A stretch of DNA of 64,000 bases from positions 18,382,037 through 18,446,036 of the forward strand of contig NC_049991.1 in the NCBI RefSeq assembly GCF_000003815.2. The letters are read 5' to 3'. This DNA is from Branchiostoma floridae (lineage: Eukaryota; Chordata; Leptocardii; Amphioxiformes; Branchiostomatidae). This document shows positions 1 to 13,712 of this stretch, piece by piece (within the stretch, counting starts at the first letter, position 1; the number at the start of each line of letters is the position of its first letter). Below the pieces are notes generated by a model. That model was not told the origin of the DNA, did not search any database, and saw nothing but the letters and a program-made list of their open reading frames with translations. A program made the translations under genes and the position numbers.

Positions 1-70
1 AGCATATTCAGATATACCCGCACGCCAGGAAGCTAAAATGTTCAAAAATACAAGGAATCGATGAAGGTAA

Positions 71-141
71 AAAGCAGCAACTGGATATGATTTTGGAAAC
101 GGTCAGACGTTTCAACTAGCATCCACTAGTTTTCGTCAGTG
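71..141 (-). repeat. Dispersed repeat with conserved hairpin, copy 1
   Basis: Contains AACTGGATATGATTTTGG, GGTCAGACGTTTC and a hairpin. On the minus strand it reads CTGACGA, a 7-bp stem with GGAT loop, then GAAAC. Other copies are at 14601-14672, 21819-21910, 20858-20892 (partial) and 27670-27715 (partial). Confidence 0.6.
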
Positions 142-732
142 TCATATAAGAAGAAAAATATCCATTTAACATTTTAATTGGGGTAATTCAACTACGAATT
201 CAACAATGTTGTGAGGCTGTTACGTAACCTGTGTAGAAATCTTAGCAGGATTACAGCGATCTAAACCAGCTCAGTATTTGATGCGTTTCTTTCGCCAACG
301 TCAGAACGCAGCTAAGATGTTAGCAGGGTGTTGATACAAAGACATGCTGAGACGACGAAATGATAACATAACAAAGAGTACTTTTTGTCAGAACAAAAGC
401 ACAGAGACTCCAAGATCTTTTAAAAGAGAAGATATACAAATATTAAGAAAATATTTTCAATGTATATGAGTATGTCAGTATGTCAGGTTCAACTAACCTT
501 TCGGCACTCCAGTACCTTCATTTCAGGTCTTTTAAAAGTGTACAAATTCAAATATAGGGACACTAATTTCACTATATAGTCAGGTTTACCCGGCCTTTGC
601 ACTGCAGTTTATTAATCCTAACTTAGGTCATTTAAAAGTGTACATATACAAATATAAAGACACTAAATTCATGATACACGAGTATATATGTCAGTATGAG
701 TGTATATATCAGTGCCCTTTACACTAAAGTAT

Positions 733-1317
733 CCTAACTTTGGACTTAAAACCGTTGTGTAAGTAACAGACGTAAACAATACAGAGACTCCTTCGAACAA
801 GCAGAAAGCAGGTGTGGAAACGATCATTTAACAGGTTTATATTTTAGAGACGAGTTCCCGACAACTGCCCCTTGAACCTGCCTGGATTACACCCCCTCCA
901 TACTCGCCATGGCTTTGACGGTCACATACCCTTAACTTCGGGCATTTTGGATGACACAAATGTTTGTCTCTTGCAAAGTTCAACTGTCTTTGGTACACAA
1001 AATGCTGTTTTCGATCCATGTCGGTGGTTGGTTCTGTCACGGCCTGCTAAGGCTGCTTGAAAATCCTATGGCATCAAAATCGTACGACGATCGTACGACT
1101 TATGTGACACACCCTAATGCTAGTTTCTTGATCCTAACTTCAGACTTAAAACTGCTGTGCAAGTGACAGGCGTGGACAACACAGACTTCCTCGAACAAGC
1201 AGAAAGCAGGTGTGGAAACAATCATTTAACAGGTTTATTTTTTAGAGACTAGTTCCCCTTGAACCTGCGTGGATTACACCCCCTCCATACTCGCCATGGC
1301 TTTGACGGTCACATACC
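733..1317. repeat. Pair of ~190-bp direct repeats
   Basis: 733-930 and 1133-1317 share long blocks such as GAACAAGCAGAAAGCAGGTG and CCTCCATACTCGCCATGG, about 400 bp apart. Smaller repeats at 525-570 and 610-670 share TTTAAAAGTGTACA. No coding evidence. Confidence 0.7.
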
Positions 1318-1711
1318 GTGGTACCGGGGCGCTGTCTCGGGTTTCCTGCGGGCCATGCCTCTCGACACGCCGCCTGGACCTCTGTAGCCCGCCCCGTTGT
1401 GCGGTAACCGTCTCGCGTTTAGTAAATTATATGTTTTGTAAATAAAGGGGAGGGTTCAACCGGAGAGGTTCCTTCAACAAACGCGATGTCTTAAGGAGTG
1501 AGCCTGACACTTAAGAAAGTACTGGTAGAAGAGGTTGGACTAAAGGACCGCAACCTGCTAGCCGCCATGCTAGATAGAGATGCATGGACTGACATATACG
1601 CATGTTTTAAGTAGAGAGAAGAAGCATGTAAACTGTAGTATATGTATAGCCTTCCTTTTACTCCATATGTACCAAACTGACTGCATTTAGCCCAATGAGG
1701 CATGAATATGC

Positions 1712-1806
1712 AATAGACTTCATTCATTCATTCATTCATTCATTATTAATGGCACTTCGTATTACGAAGACGTCGACGAACTGAACTGAACTGAACTGAA
1801 CTGAAG
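1712..1806. repeat. (ATTC)n and (TGAAC)n microsatellites
   Basis: About seven ATTC units near 1718-1745, and five GAACT units near 1777-1804. Flanking blocks with AAGAAGTTGAA and AATACAAACAAACAAA recur near 1990-2130, suggesting decayed retroposon 3' ends. Confidence 0.7.
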
Positions 1807-2139
1807 TGAAGGAGCAAGAAGAAGTTGAATTTGCAATTTCGAGGGTAGTCAGTCTCGGCCATGTGTTACACCATGGCCCATGAGACGGTTTACCGTATAT
1901 ACAATACAAACAAACAAATAAGGCAAATGTAAGCCAAAACTTGCTTTTCAAAACTTGAGGTTGCGAATGCGATTCGATGTCTTAAAAATAGAGAAGAAGT
2001 TGAAATTGTACATAAATGACCTCCTTGGTGCGAGTGTTTCAATCAAATCTTTACGGATTTGCAGCTTGTACCCTGGTGTGCTACGCCATAATGCTGTCAA
2101 CCGGGTATGCAATACAAACAAACAAACAATCTTTTAAGC

Positions 2140-4800
2140 TTTTCAAAATTGAAACATGGAAGAGAAAGACAGAGCACGAATAAATATAAAGCTGGCCACT
2201 ACGAGCTAGTAAAACTGTAATGATGATATCTATTGGTGAAGTGACAACGCCGTTCGGATATACCCTACCGCAGGATTCCCAAACAATACCCCGGAGTCAC
2301 CGTTGACTTGCTCCTACACTTGAACCGTAGAGCCGAACTGAAGGGAGGGGAGGGGAGGCTTTGTAGAAGGGGTTACCTGAGTAAGTAGGTCTTATGAGAT
2401 CGCGACAATGGTCTGAAATGTAATGTAGGACATTGCGCGCGAAAAAAGTGTACGCAAACATTAGAAAACTCTTCCGAAGACAATTTTACCCTGCATCATA
2501 TAGCATTTTAGAGTAGATTCAAGTTCCATAATCGCTATACAAGTTTACAAACGTTTTATGACACACGGCACATACATGTACAGACACACATATAATGTTA
2601 TGTGTATACATATGTGTTGTGGGGTATGTGTGTGCGTCTGTATGCGCACACCATGAAACCAAAGAAGTTGCAACAATATTTTACAAACAGAAGAACGACC
2701 AACAATCTTTTTTTCATAATGGTGGCGTACTAGTCTACGTCTGCAATCAACATATCTTCACATACGTAATGCATTACCATTCTTGGTCTCTATTCGCTTC
2801 TTATCACTGAAGAAGGTCTCGCCGTATCCTCCGAAAAATGCAGACTACGCTAATCGTGTCCTTCTTGATACCAGTACGTCGGACATTACCGGCTATCGTA
2901 GAAATCAGTTTAGTTTTGTATTGGCTTCTTGTTCTTTAAATTTTTTTAAACCGATCTTTGACGTTATTTACATACAATGTTGACGGCATTCTTGATAGCA
3001 CGAGCGGTATTGAACGCATTAAACCATGCGATTTATCAACCAATAGAATACAGTCAGATCGTGTGATCTGCATGTATATAGAAATCATCACATTCTACGC
3101 TCGCTATGTAATAATCTCGAGTTAGGAGTAACGTTTTACGGTAAATAATATATATAAAAGCATACGGACGCTTGGCCAGGATAAAACGTATGGAAAATAG
3201 TTTGAAGGGTTTTAGCATCCCATTTCGCAATTCGAAAACGCAACACGATTCCAAAAATGTGATACATTTTTCTCTAATCGTTTTGTACACTGATGGAATC
3301 ATATGATTGCGGATGTAAAACATGAAGTTTATACACATTGTGCAATATGATTTGATCAGAATATATTCATTTCATTCGTGTATTTTGAAAGCTTATACTT
3401 GTCAAGTTGTGACGAAGAAACAGATAACATTCGTCGCAGTAGAATCCAATGCCATATTACTTGTATAATAGTCCCTGGCTAGTTTGGTAAATGCAAGATG
3501 TGACAGGATAATATTTAAAAAAAAAGAATAGACTCCTTCGTAGAACCTTTAATGTGACAAAACTCCCTTCCCCGGCATAGAGAGCCTAAGGAAATGTTGA
3601 AAATCTTGAATCAGCAACCCCAGAAAAAACATTTATTGGGGAACAATCGTGCAAGGTACAAAGTATGACATCTACTGATACATAACTACAGTTCCATAAG
3701 GCTAGTGCAATGGTACATGGTATGGGATAATAATCGTCTTTTACAATCATTGGAGGAATTTCTAACGTCTTGACAATCTTTGATATGTTTTCCTATGTAT
3801 ACCATGCCGGGGTTGTCACATGTCATGTGGTATTTAAATATACTACTAGTATCTAACTCCATTGAGCTATGTCCCGGTATGTAAGATATAATAAACGCCG
3901 CTGCTCATGAAGTATGAGAAGGAGGTCAGAAGAAAAACAACAACAATTAAATGAAATCAAATTGAATAATCAAAATCAAAACAGACTGATTCAAATCGCG
4001 TATCTCCGGACGGTGACCCGCATATTTGTGTCCTCGCAGCGGTGTTCTAAGAACGGATAAGGAAATTTATCCTCCTCAAAACAGAGTCTTGTTCCAAAGT
4101 TACAGAAAACAATCCGCGCCCCGCGGTGCCTGCTGCCTGATTCATCCTGACCGATATAGGGATCACCGGGGGGCGAACCTGTGGACATGGTGGGGGGAGG
4201 TATCTGAATAGCAAGGGGACCGTGTTGTTTATTTGTTTGTTTCAATGTACCACAAAACGGAAGGTAGGGCAAGGCAGGTGCTAACAACCTCTGCAAGTTG
4301 CCCTTCAATACAGTGAAGAAAATTTCAGGCTCAAGTTTAATTTGTGTAATTTCACGGCTAGAGACTTAGTCGAGCCTCGCTCGCGCGCGTGTGTGGAGGC
4401 ATAAACCTCCGTTTTAACTCTCTGTTCATGCCTAGTTTACTACGACCATGCACCTTCCTATCTATTTCATTACTTTGGAAATGTTTGCGTTAGATTTGGA
4501 AAAATTGTATGAGACTTTACAGTTCGATTTACCAACCCTTTCCGTATAAAACGAACTGCAAAGTGACAAGCTTAAAAGAAACTGACAAAATATCTGCAAA
4601 ATAGCTAGGAATCCTTAGCTATCTGATTATATATGATTATGTTATCAGTTGAAATTGATTTTATTCTTCATAACTAAAATGAGGGCGGCTACTTTTGAAA
4701 GAACAAAGACCACTTGAAGTCGAGAGTATAGCGGGTTTGTTCTTGAACGGAGAGGACGGGATTCGAAGCCAGAACTTGTGGTTCAGGAGCAAGATTACTT
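2140..4800. other. No gene or clear repeat recognised
   Basis: A/T-rich single-copy sequence. Frames up to 105 codons are open but show no domain, signal or splice context. Confidence 0.5.
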
Positions 4801-4895
4801 TGTTATTGTATACCATTCAGTATCTTTATCGTCATTGTACTTTCATGTATTTTTGCAATTAGCCTTCGGGCATGAGATTCACTAATAAGAATACT
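4800..4895 (+). mobile_element. LINE 3' tail
   Basis: The block TTTTTGCAATTAGCCTTCGG and the following GCATGAGATTCACTAATAAG match the LINE tail at 62.4 kb. No coding part is left. Confidence 0.5.
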
Positions 4896-4899
4896 GAAA

Positions 4900-7800
4900 G
4901 ATATTTTCAGCAATAAGTTTACAAGTGACAACAGAGACCTTGAGTGAGAGAAACAATACCTACAGCATGGTGATCTATTCTATTTCTCTAACACTGCGCC
5001 GATTGTTACAAATGAACTATAAGGCTACATACAAAACAAGGGTGTCGCCTATCTCATTATAATTAGCGTACCTTTTGAAATGTGCACATGGTGCGTACGC
5101 GTGATACTTGATGTTAGGTTTTGTTCAGGCCTGTGTGCACGTGAAGTAGGTTACCACAGACATTCGTTATAGTCATAATTATCGCCGCCACTAACGTTAT
5201 AGGACAATTAACCGTCAACGTAGACACAAGTGAACGGGTCAAATTACATCAATCGTGACTGTCTCAGTCGTATCCGCATATGCAGGCAAGGCAACTTCCA
5301 AATTTGGCTTACTTTCGCTTGTCATAAAAGACAATAGAAGAAGTAATAGGTATTTTTGTGCTCACTCCAAAGAACGGTTTTAGCGCCACAATGCAAACAC
5401 ATGTGAACTGTGGAAAAATACAACAACGTGCACATAACGTGTTTTGCACAAGTGGACACGTGACAAACGATACCACAGGTACCCGTTATAGTCACGACCA
5501 CCGCGATATATGGCCTACTTTAAGAGACTCTTGAAATAAAAGAAATGACCAAAACGAACAGACACGGAAAATGGACGCTGAGCTTTCGCTCTGCTGCTAG
5601 TGTATATCTTTTTACCATGTATATGTAATGATATATGTTGATAGATTTATTAGGACTCGGTGTAATCTGTATATTTTGTCTGACCATTACCTCCTTCATG
5701 ACTTCAATGAAAAGCGGCCTGCTGGCCGATTTGAGCTTCTCGGGAATAAAAAAAAAGGTTCAAGAGGACAATTAGCCGTCAACTTGGATACCAATGACTC
5801 AGGTCAACTTACAACCAACGTGGCTGCTTTGGTTACATGCGGGTTGGGTGTCTTCTAAATGCGACATGTTTTCACAGTCATGAAAGACTAGTGAAGTGTT
5901 TTTAACATCATACCCTTCCTCTAAAGAATGATTTGAGGTGAAAGTTGAATCTAAGGACAATGATTCTGGGACTGTCATAGTATGTGCTTTGTAAAAGTAG
6001 ATTAGAGTTACTCAGTGTTCTATTTCTAAAAAGGTAGGTGTTTATTTGCAATACACATTATGTACAAACTGAGATAAGACTGGACGCACTGTATGAACAT
6101 GTGTCATACCAAAATCTATGTGCAGAATCTGGATTTGTATCTAGATTATTTGTAGACAAACAAAACATTATGAAGTAACGCGAATGGAAGTAAACAATTC
6201 CTTCCAAGTAAAGCATATCAGAATGTATGATAATAATAATTTGCAAATGCATGCCCGTGGTCTAATAATCATTGTGAGTATAAGCAAAACATCACATATA
6301 AGAATGAAAATACAACGTTGTACTCCATTCTAGAGTAAACATAGTGTAGTAAAAATGGTATTTCATGCATGTGCATGCGCGCGCAGGAACAGTGGAAAGA
6401 TATTAATTATAAGCGTGCATTTTGGACACGCTGGTAAATAACTGGTTTCTTATCATATATAAAATGAACAAATAGAGATTGTATATTTCTCTGACACAGG
6501 CAGTTTCGTGTATTGTCCCTTTTCTATTTCCACGGGCTGGACATTAATTCTAATCTTACTATATATTCCGCAATTTTCGCTTTCCCATTCTTACAGGAGA
6601 AAATACCCCGACAAGACTAACTTCGTGTCGTTTCTTTTTTCTGGTATACGTATGCACGTCCCATATTCCCATGGTTTTGAGTGCTGCATATATTCATGTC
6701 CTCTCAGCTTGTTTACAGTTTCCTTGGTTAAAAATGCATTAGCAATTCGGACTGGCTGGAGAATAATTTACCCTGAGCTGGGAGGGTGTCGGGTGGTCCT
6801 CAACACCTGTTTTCTGCCGTGTTTGTGGGCAGGAGTAATCCCGAAAGTGAGAAAGTGCACCGCTCAGTGTCAACCCATGGGGGGGGGGGTGATATATACA
6901 ACAATGAGAGAAATATCTTCTTCAAATGTGAACAAGATAAGTTTCCATGCTTTCTGCATTTAAATAACACTGAAAAGTTACATTTCTAATGCAATTAGAC
7001 AAACCATGTATTCTAAACTCCACCTGCAACTACATTTACAACTGTATTAAGAAGCGAGAAGAAGTTGAACCCGTGTATACTAGTACTAGTATACTTTAGA
7101 CTTTGTATTCTCAGTCAGGTATTACACCCTACACAGATTGTACGTCGAATCACTCCGAATTCACCCTGACCTGTACTTAGCTAGTTAGAAAGCAAAAACG
7201 TAGAATAAAGGTCTTCATTCATTCAATATATCTATTGTTTACAGATAAAAGGACAAAATGTTCAGATGTTTGTTTTTCATCTTTAAAGTCTTTTAGGGTA
7301 TGAATATGGGTTTAATGTCTTATATCGTTTGTACATAGTGTCTGTCTTCTCTCTCACAATCAGTGGAACAATAACTCTTCAGTGAGCTAACCTGGATCGA
7401 TAGCATTTCTACTTTCATTTTTTTATTTCAAGTTGACAATCGAATCTCGAATCTAGTTTAGTCCTCATCTGTACTAGCTGATAAAATATGGGAATCGTTT
7501 CTTACGTATCAATAAATGTATATATACATTAGCTTCCTTCCCAGACTTCGGTGGCGTTTCGTTTTTTGGGGGAGCGTTTGTCGGAGAGGGGGTTATATGT
7601 ACTATATGTATCAGGGCGTTCCAGAGTTACAGGGACGAAACTCCCAATGAAGAGAGGCCTCTGGCTGACTATCAGTTGTTACTCGGGTGCTGAAAAGCAC
7701 GGCAAGAGAGAGAGAGAGAGAAAGACCTCTTAGCAGGTGAGCGTATTATTGGTTCACTCTGTATTTCCAATGATATACTGGTATAACTCTAGTGCTCAGC

Positions 7801-7925
7801 CCAAAAAGAAAGTTAAGTCAGAGCTAATGACGAGAAAACGGGAATGTTGGACGAACGAAAGGAACACTGGTTACAGAAGGGAGGGAAAAAGGGACAAAGT
7901 ATGAACGTGGCAGTGACAGCAAAGA
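4900..7925. other. No gene recognised
   Basis: A frame of 151 codons (6508-6963, plus) is of a length expected by chance in this much sequence and has no recognisable motif. Imperfect repeats with GTTATAGTCA occur near 5165 and 5485. Confidence 0.5.
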
Positions 7926-7929
7926 TTGG

Positions 7930-8107
7930 TACAGTAGAAGCCGCTTAATTGCACGGCCTATTTGCCAGTGAATTTCGTGCAATTATCCGGCTGGTGCAAT
8001 CATGCGAAGTTATCTAGCTGGTCCGCACCGGTTTGGGATTTTGGGTTTCCGTGCAGTTAACAGAAGTGTGCGTAAGTCCGTTGTGCAATTAACTGGCTTC
8101 TACTGTA
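7930..8107. mobile_element. pogo-like MITE, copy 1
   Basis: The 178-bp element begins TACAGTAGAAGCCGCTTAAT and ends in the inverted form TGGCTTCTACTGTA, bounded by TA. Its termini resemble pogo/Tc1-mariner ends. A second copy about 90% similar lies at 37320-37497. Confidence 0.8.
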
Positions 8108-8109
8108 CT

Positions 8110-9474
8110 AGGAAATGAAAAAAACGCTTGCAAGATAGATAGAAGTGGGGAGAACATGATCACGTAGCCGGGGGGCCTCTCGACCAGACCCACAGCGTTG
8201 TAAATAGAGCAGATCGGCTCTACATCATGTGAAGAGGCTGGTGGCGAGGCCGCAAAATGGGAATAATGTGTCTATATTTGTTCATCTGCAGATTTATGCA
8301 TTCCTGTACTCTGAAATACCCCTGAGTGGCAGATAAAGGACATTCCATACAATCGTCGGTTTTGGCTTAGCTTTTCCTAAGATTCTAGTAAGGACTCTAT
8401 ACTTTTAGTAGGTAGTCTCACCTGGAATTTCCGAATAAAATAGTAAAAACTGACCGAAATGGAAAATACATTTTGTCAAAGAGTTTACTAACTACTAATA
8501 TTTCCAATAAGCAACTAACTCCTCTGACAAAATATTTTCCAAGTTGGAGAGATTCTTTTTCTTTCCTTAGTAGAATTTTAGCCCTTCACGTGAAAAAAAT
8601 CGTCGCATACGCTGCTGCAGGTTTTTGTCGTATGTCTCAGCTTTTTCCGACTGTTAAGTCCCATATAAGCAACAAAGAACAGTGACAAATATTCTCCAAC
8701 TTATGGATTTTTCCAGTTTCTTTTTTGCAGCACGCATTCCACAAGAGAGTCGTCACATAACCTGTCGCAGGTGTGTCACCATATGTCCCAGCTTGTTACT
8801 GAATGGTAATTGATTTATCATCAGCCGAATATTTTCTCTGGAATGTAAGTAAGTATTAACCTGTTAGACACATCTGGAAGACGGTATGTCTGCCGTCTGA
8901 AGGAAAATTCTTGTTTAATAGATATTTAAATGTCTTGTGTGCAGGAAGCTATATACCAGTAAAACTACTAAAAGTGTTAAATTTTATTTATCTTGCAAGT
9001 TGTTTTTTTTATTTCAATCTTTGCTGCCACGTACCACGTTCATACTTTTGTCCTCTTTCGCCCCCTTCTGTAACCTCTGTGTGCTACTTTTGTTCGTCCA
9101 ATATTCCCATGTTCTTGTCAATAGCTCTGACTTTACCTCAAGTCTTTTTTACATTTCCAACTTTTTACTTCACCCGTCTTCAAAGTTGCATGCATGACTT
9201 TTTCCCCCACTTCATTCCTTACAATCTTTCCCCTTCATCGACTCTTTAGTCCTCGTTTACCATCTCTTCGGTTTCGGTTCCTTCCTTCATATACTTTAAA
9301 TTTCAAAACGTCATGAAATCGTTGTTCTTCCATAGGTTCATTTCCTTGCTAATTTCACAATTCCTTTATTCCTTTATTGCGATACCCTTTAGCCCAATTC
9401 AGGGCTAGTCTTCCATTTCTGTGCCTCATAGATGATTTCAACAGCAAATAGGCAAAACGCAAAATAGTGTAGTT
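8110..9474. other. No gene recognised
   Basis: T-rich sequence with short open frames only; the 8911-9249 frame is pyrimidine-rich composition. Confidence 0.5.
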
Positions 9475-9600
9475 TTGTGCCGTAAAAAATTGATAATAAT
9501 GATGATGATTAAAAACCTTTATTGCACATTTTTGCCACATCGGGCTAAGTACAGGTCACAACAAGACATGTTGAAAAGACACAGTTAACAGATACAAAAT
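9475..9600 (-). mobile_element. LINE 3' UTR remnant
   Basis: The motif TTTTTGCCACATCGGGCTAA followed by GTACAGGTCACAACAAGACA recurs near 24245-24285. On the minus strand it ends in an AATAAAG-type A/T tail. No coding part survives. Confidence 0.4.
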
Positions 9601-9639
9601 GAGACTATTGCTGGATAAATTCAACTTCTCCTCGCTTTT

Positions 9640-9860
9640 CATGATAAAACATCGAGTCCACCGTGCCCAACCTTGGTCAGGTCCTCCCGTTGCTCGTTTC
9701 AGCCGATTCAAAAAGCATATAGGCAAGCGACTATTACTTGAAAAAGGAAAATCGTGTAGTTTTGTTCCAGAAAAAAGCAATCTTCATCATGATAAAACAT
9801 CGAATCCACCCCGCCCAGCCTTGAAGAGGTTCTCCCGTTGCTCGTTTCAGCCGTGCGCGT
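9640..9860. repeat. Pair of ~75-bp direct repeats
   Basis: Blocks with CATGATAAAACATCGA and CTCCCGTTGCTCGTTTCAGC occur at about 9640-9703 and 9788-9853. The long frame across both is not convincing as a gene. Confidence 0.65.
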
Positions 9861-9989
9861 GTGTGGCCTGCCAGGCAGTTAATCCAATTAAACAGCCCAA
9901 TTTCGGACCAAATCAACCCGCCGACTCTCCTCATCTCCTCCACACCGCGGCAGTGAAGTACCCCGGTACGTAAAGGTGTCGGGAGGCCA

Positions 9990-11200
9990 CGCAAACAAGT
10001 CCGTAAAACTTAACCCCCGCACGGTTTTATCCGCGCTGTTCGCCGGAATCCCTGCTTAAGGCATATTTCCCCGGTCCAGTCGACGCGCATTCCGCACCCA
10101 GACTGTCGCAATACCTTCAGGTAACTCAAGTAACGCGACAATCTACCCATGCAATATCCAATTATGGCTTATATATTGAGTAAATGCCATCGTCCTGGGC
10201 GGTCGCACTTTTCTTATATTGCAGAAATTGGAAATAAAAAACCACACACGAATCGCCGGCCCCGCACGCGAACCAGGAAAAACTTGAACTTAAGTCTTTT
10301 CTCGTAAAGCGGCACGAGAGCCGCCTCAGCCAACTTCAGTCTCCTCCGTAGTCTCTGACAAATGCAAGCCGACGGGAATGGGACCTGTGGGGCAGGGTGT
10401 ATCCACGGCGTGTTTGGTGTTTACGGACCTTCAAGTCGTGTTTGGGAAAAGCTAATTATGATAATTGAAAACTGTGGGATCTTGTTTCGCAGCCCAGATC
10501 TTTTTCTCGGACTCAGGGACCCGAGTTAGTCACTTCAAGACCGCCCTGTTAAGTAGAAAAACTTTAAGAAATCGGCACAAATTATGGATAAAGCAACCGA
10601 TCTTTTTCTCCAGGGCAAGCTCCGTTCCTTTAACAATCATCTCTATTCTGGGCCGATTTCTACTACTTTTTGTCAGCTCGACTGAAAGTTTGGTAGGGCC
10701 AAACCTGAACCATACAAGCACAATCCTACAGGTGTATATAAAGTATGGCCAGGTCACTATCCCAAGCTAAGGGATTCTCTTTGCGACCTAAAATTTGAAG
10801 GACTGCTTGGACAAAACGTTTATCTTATTTGCGTTTGTGTGATTTATTGTCTTTTCAGTCGCACTTTTACGTTTTGTATGATTTGCAGGTAATACATATG
10901 GCCGCAGCGAGAGCGCAGCACGATCGCTATCAAATGAAAATGAGATCTTACTGATAAAAAAAACCTTAAATTACCATCTGCTTGAAAAGATTAGGAAATT
11001 GTGGTTTTCCCAGAGGAAGGGAAAGTGGAAATTATCCAAATCAAACAATATAACTTCCACTCAATGTTTCTTGTAGCTCGTTTGCCTACCTACGATTTTT
11101 TTGTTGCATTTACTGCCTGTTATTTCCAGCTTTCGTCAGGATCATGGCGATTTTCTGCCGCCTTCCCCAGCGCAATGGTAATGTACTGAATTTGGCGAGA
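9990..11200. other. No gene recognised
   Basis: Mixed single-copy sequence; open frames of about 100 codons at 10465-10770 on both strands look like chance. Confidence 0.5.
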
Positions 11201-11204
11201 ACTA

Positions 11205-11635
11205 GGCGACACTATCACTATCCGAATTAGTTCTGATTGAGTCGTGTAGAGTTCAGTTTGTTAACAGTCCCTTCCGGAAGAGAGGGTCAGTTTGTGAGCT
11301 AGTTACAGCACTGACACCTTATCAGAATTGGTTCTATTAGAACCGCTTTAATTGAGCCGTTTAGAGTTTAGTTTGTAACAGTTCCTTCCGGAAGAGAGTT
11401 AGATTGTTACAGCACTGACACACTATCACAATTGTTTCTATTAGAACCGCTTTAATTGAGCAGTGTAAAGTTTAGTTTGTAACAGTTGCTTCCGGAAGAG
11501 AGTTAGATTGTTACAGCACTGACACACTATCACAATTGGTTCTATTAGAACAGTTTTAATTGAGCCGTGTAGAGTTCAGTTTCTAACAGTCCCTTCCGGA
11601 AGAGAGAGTTAGTTTGTTAGCCAGTTTCCGCCGTG
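11205..11635. repeat. Four tandem units of ~104 bp
   Basis: The block CTTCCGGAAGAGAG recurs at about 11270, 11385, 11489 and 11593 (steps 115, 104, 104). The intervening sequence with GTTCTATTAGAACCGCTTTA is conserved. Confidence 0.8.
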
Positions 11636-12404
11636 CCCTGAGGGTGGGGGCTGGGTCCGCTCAGGTGCCACACCGTCGCCATGGTAACCAATGTTCCAAG
11701 CATAGTTTTGTCAATCAAATTTCCTGCCGCGATCCGCCAGCCGTTCTGCGCAGAAAATAACATTTAGGCGTGTGAAATTAGTCGGAAACAACGTGTGGCC
11801 TGAAGGGAGGGGTGGAGTATTCTCCAAGCAGATGTTAGGATCGTATCAATCTCAGTTTTATGTCTGTTTCTGCAACATCTGATTTTATTTGATGTATTCA
11901 TCCGCGCGTATTTGCCCACGCGGTAGGTTTCAGAGTTAGCATTTGACTCAAAATAGTCATATTTTACATTTTCTTCGTTAACAGTTTTTGTCTTATTACT
12001 TGCAAATTGCCTTTGGGAATGAACTTGTAATACTTAGTGTCAGACAATGATATACAGATATAAGTCAAACTTTACGTTACAAAATATACTAAGAATAAAG
12101 TTATCATAGTTGAAGTCAAGAAAAAGGTAATGAACCTTCTTTATTTACCCTATTTTGCCAAATTCTACTATCTATAAACGTCTGAAGGCCTGGTGGTGGC
12201 TTTTGTCGCGGGCTAACTTCCTCCTGCCTGCCCCTCCGTACAAGTCTGTCTGTCAGTCACTAACATGTAACTCCGAATGTTTTCTGTATCTGTCATCCCG
12301 GGCTGACCCGTGCCCATGTTTTCCTGTCACGGGTTTATAAACTATACTGTCAAACAGCCTGGCGGTCTGAGTCACTGTCTCCTGGCGTTTGCCGGGGGCT
12401 CGAC

Positions 12405-12875
12405 TGGTCGCCGAGGGCTCGCGACGGTCGCCGAGGGCTCACGACGTCTGCCTGGGCTTGACAGGATCGACCGAAAGTTCCCGACATCCCGAACTGAGGT
12501 CGCCGAGGCTTCCCGACGACTGCCGGGAGACCGACGGGACGCCGAGAGTTCCCGAAGTCTGCCTGGGGCCCGACGGGACGCCGAGGGTTGCAGAAGTCTA
12601 CCAGGGGCCCGACAGGATGCCGAGGGTTCGCGAAGTCTGCCAGGGGCCCGACAGGATGCCGAGGGTTCCCGAAGTCTGCCAGGGGCCCGACAGGATGCCG
12701 AGGGTTCCTGAAGTCTGCCGAGGTACCGACAGGTCGCCGAGGGTTCGCGAAGTCTGTCGGGGGCCCGACAGGTCGCCGAGGGCTCGCGATGTCTGCCAGG
12801 GGCCCGACAGGTCGCCAAGGGCTCGCAAGGTCTACCGGGGGCCCGACAGGTCGCCGAGGGTTCGAGAATTCTGCA
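12405..12875. repeat. GC-rich 39-bp minisatellite, about 12 units
   Basis: The unit contains GGGCCCGACAGG, TGCCGAGGGTTC and GAAGTCTGCC. Its length is 39, a multiple of three, so several frames on both strands stay open as 13-residue repeats (for example GPDRMPRVPEVCQ). Frame-to-frame equivalence and lack of a flanking coding context argue against a protein. Confidence 0.85.
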
Positions 12876-13513
12876 CATCATACGGTAAGTTTGTGGTTTG
12901 AATGAATGATAAATAACTTTGATTGACACAAACATAAACCATGATAAACACAGCGTTTGAAAAACTTAAAACAATAGATGTAATACAGTGACAACCTTAA
13001 CAACAATGACATACATCGTATGATTGGTTGAAAATAACGACTTGTGCTTGACATTCTCGTTATAATCGTGGACATGTCGTAGAAAATTCTGCTGTCTTGT
13101 TGAGACGAAAAGGATCGTCGCAGAGCCAGGTCGGCGGTAGGTTCTGTTATAGTCTCGCTCTACATCCTACGTCGAAACAAACAATCACACGACTCTGTGT
13201 CCGCGCCTAGACACAGTTGTGCCAGACACCAGGTTGTCACTACCTTCTCTTTTGACTCTTGGCACCGGTTTACGGTAAGGGTTACTCTAGAAATTACCGG
13301 CTCGCCTGAAAAGAACACAGTAGACTTTTCTCCACCGGCGAGGCGCTGAAAAATCCAGATGGCCGTCCGTCCCGCTGATTAAGGTCTGCTCAAACCGTAC
13401 CTGAAACTGTATATGCCGGTCTAAGCCTCAATTACACAGGGAGCTGACTTAAGGCACCTTTTGTAAACACCGCGGGCTCACATGTGACCCTCGAGCGCAG
13501 CTGGATGTAAGTA

Positions 13514-13640
13514 ACGGTTTCAGGGGCGTGAAGATGGCATGGCCCGGGTCTGGAACATCAGAACCCCCCTCCCCCCTACGGTTTCAGGGGCGTGAAGATG
13601 GCATGTCCCGGGTCTGGAACATCAGAACCCCCCTCCCCCT
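13514..13640. repeat. 63-bp tandem duplication
   Basis: Two nearly identical units containing ACGGTTTCAGGGGCGTGAAG and ending in a C-rich run. Confidence 0.85.
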
Positions 13641-13712
13641 CATATAGCGACCTTGTCGCTGGGTGTAGAGTTTGGAAGTTCACGTTAACGTTCAGTCACC
13701 ACAAATCAAAAC

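Noticed and set aside
1736-1951. Signal-peptide-like start MKSKFWLTFALFVCLY on the minus strand
   Set aside because: Encoded by a dispersed A/C-rich repeat tail (AATACAAACAAACAAA) also present at 2108; no donor in a fitting phase seen.
6508-6963. 151-codon plus-strand frame
   Set aside because: Length expected by chance in 64 kb read in six frames; no domain, signal or splice sites.
11205-11635. CRISPR array
   Set aside because: Direct repeats are long, adjacent and diverged, without unique spacers, and the genome is eukaryotic.
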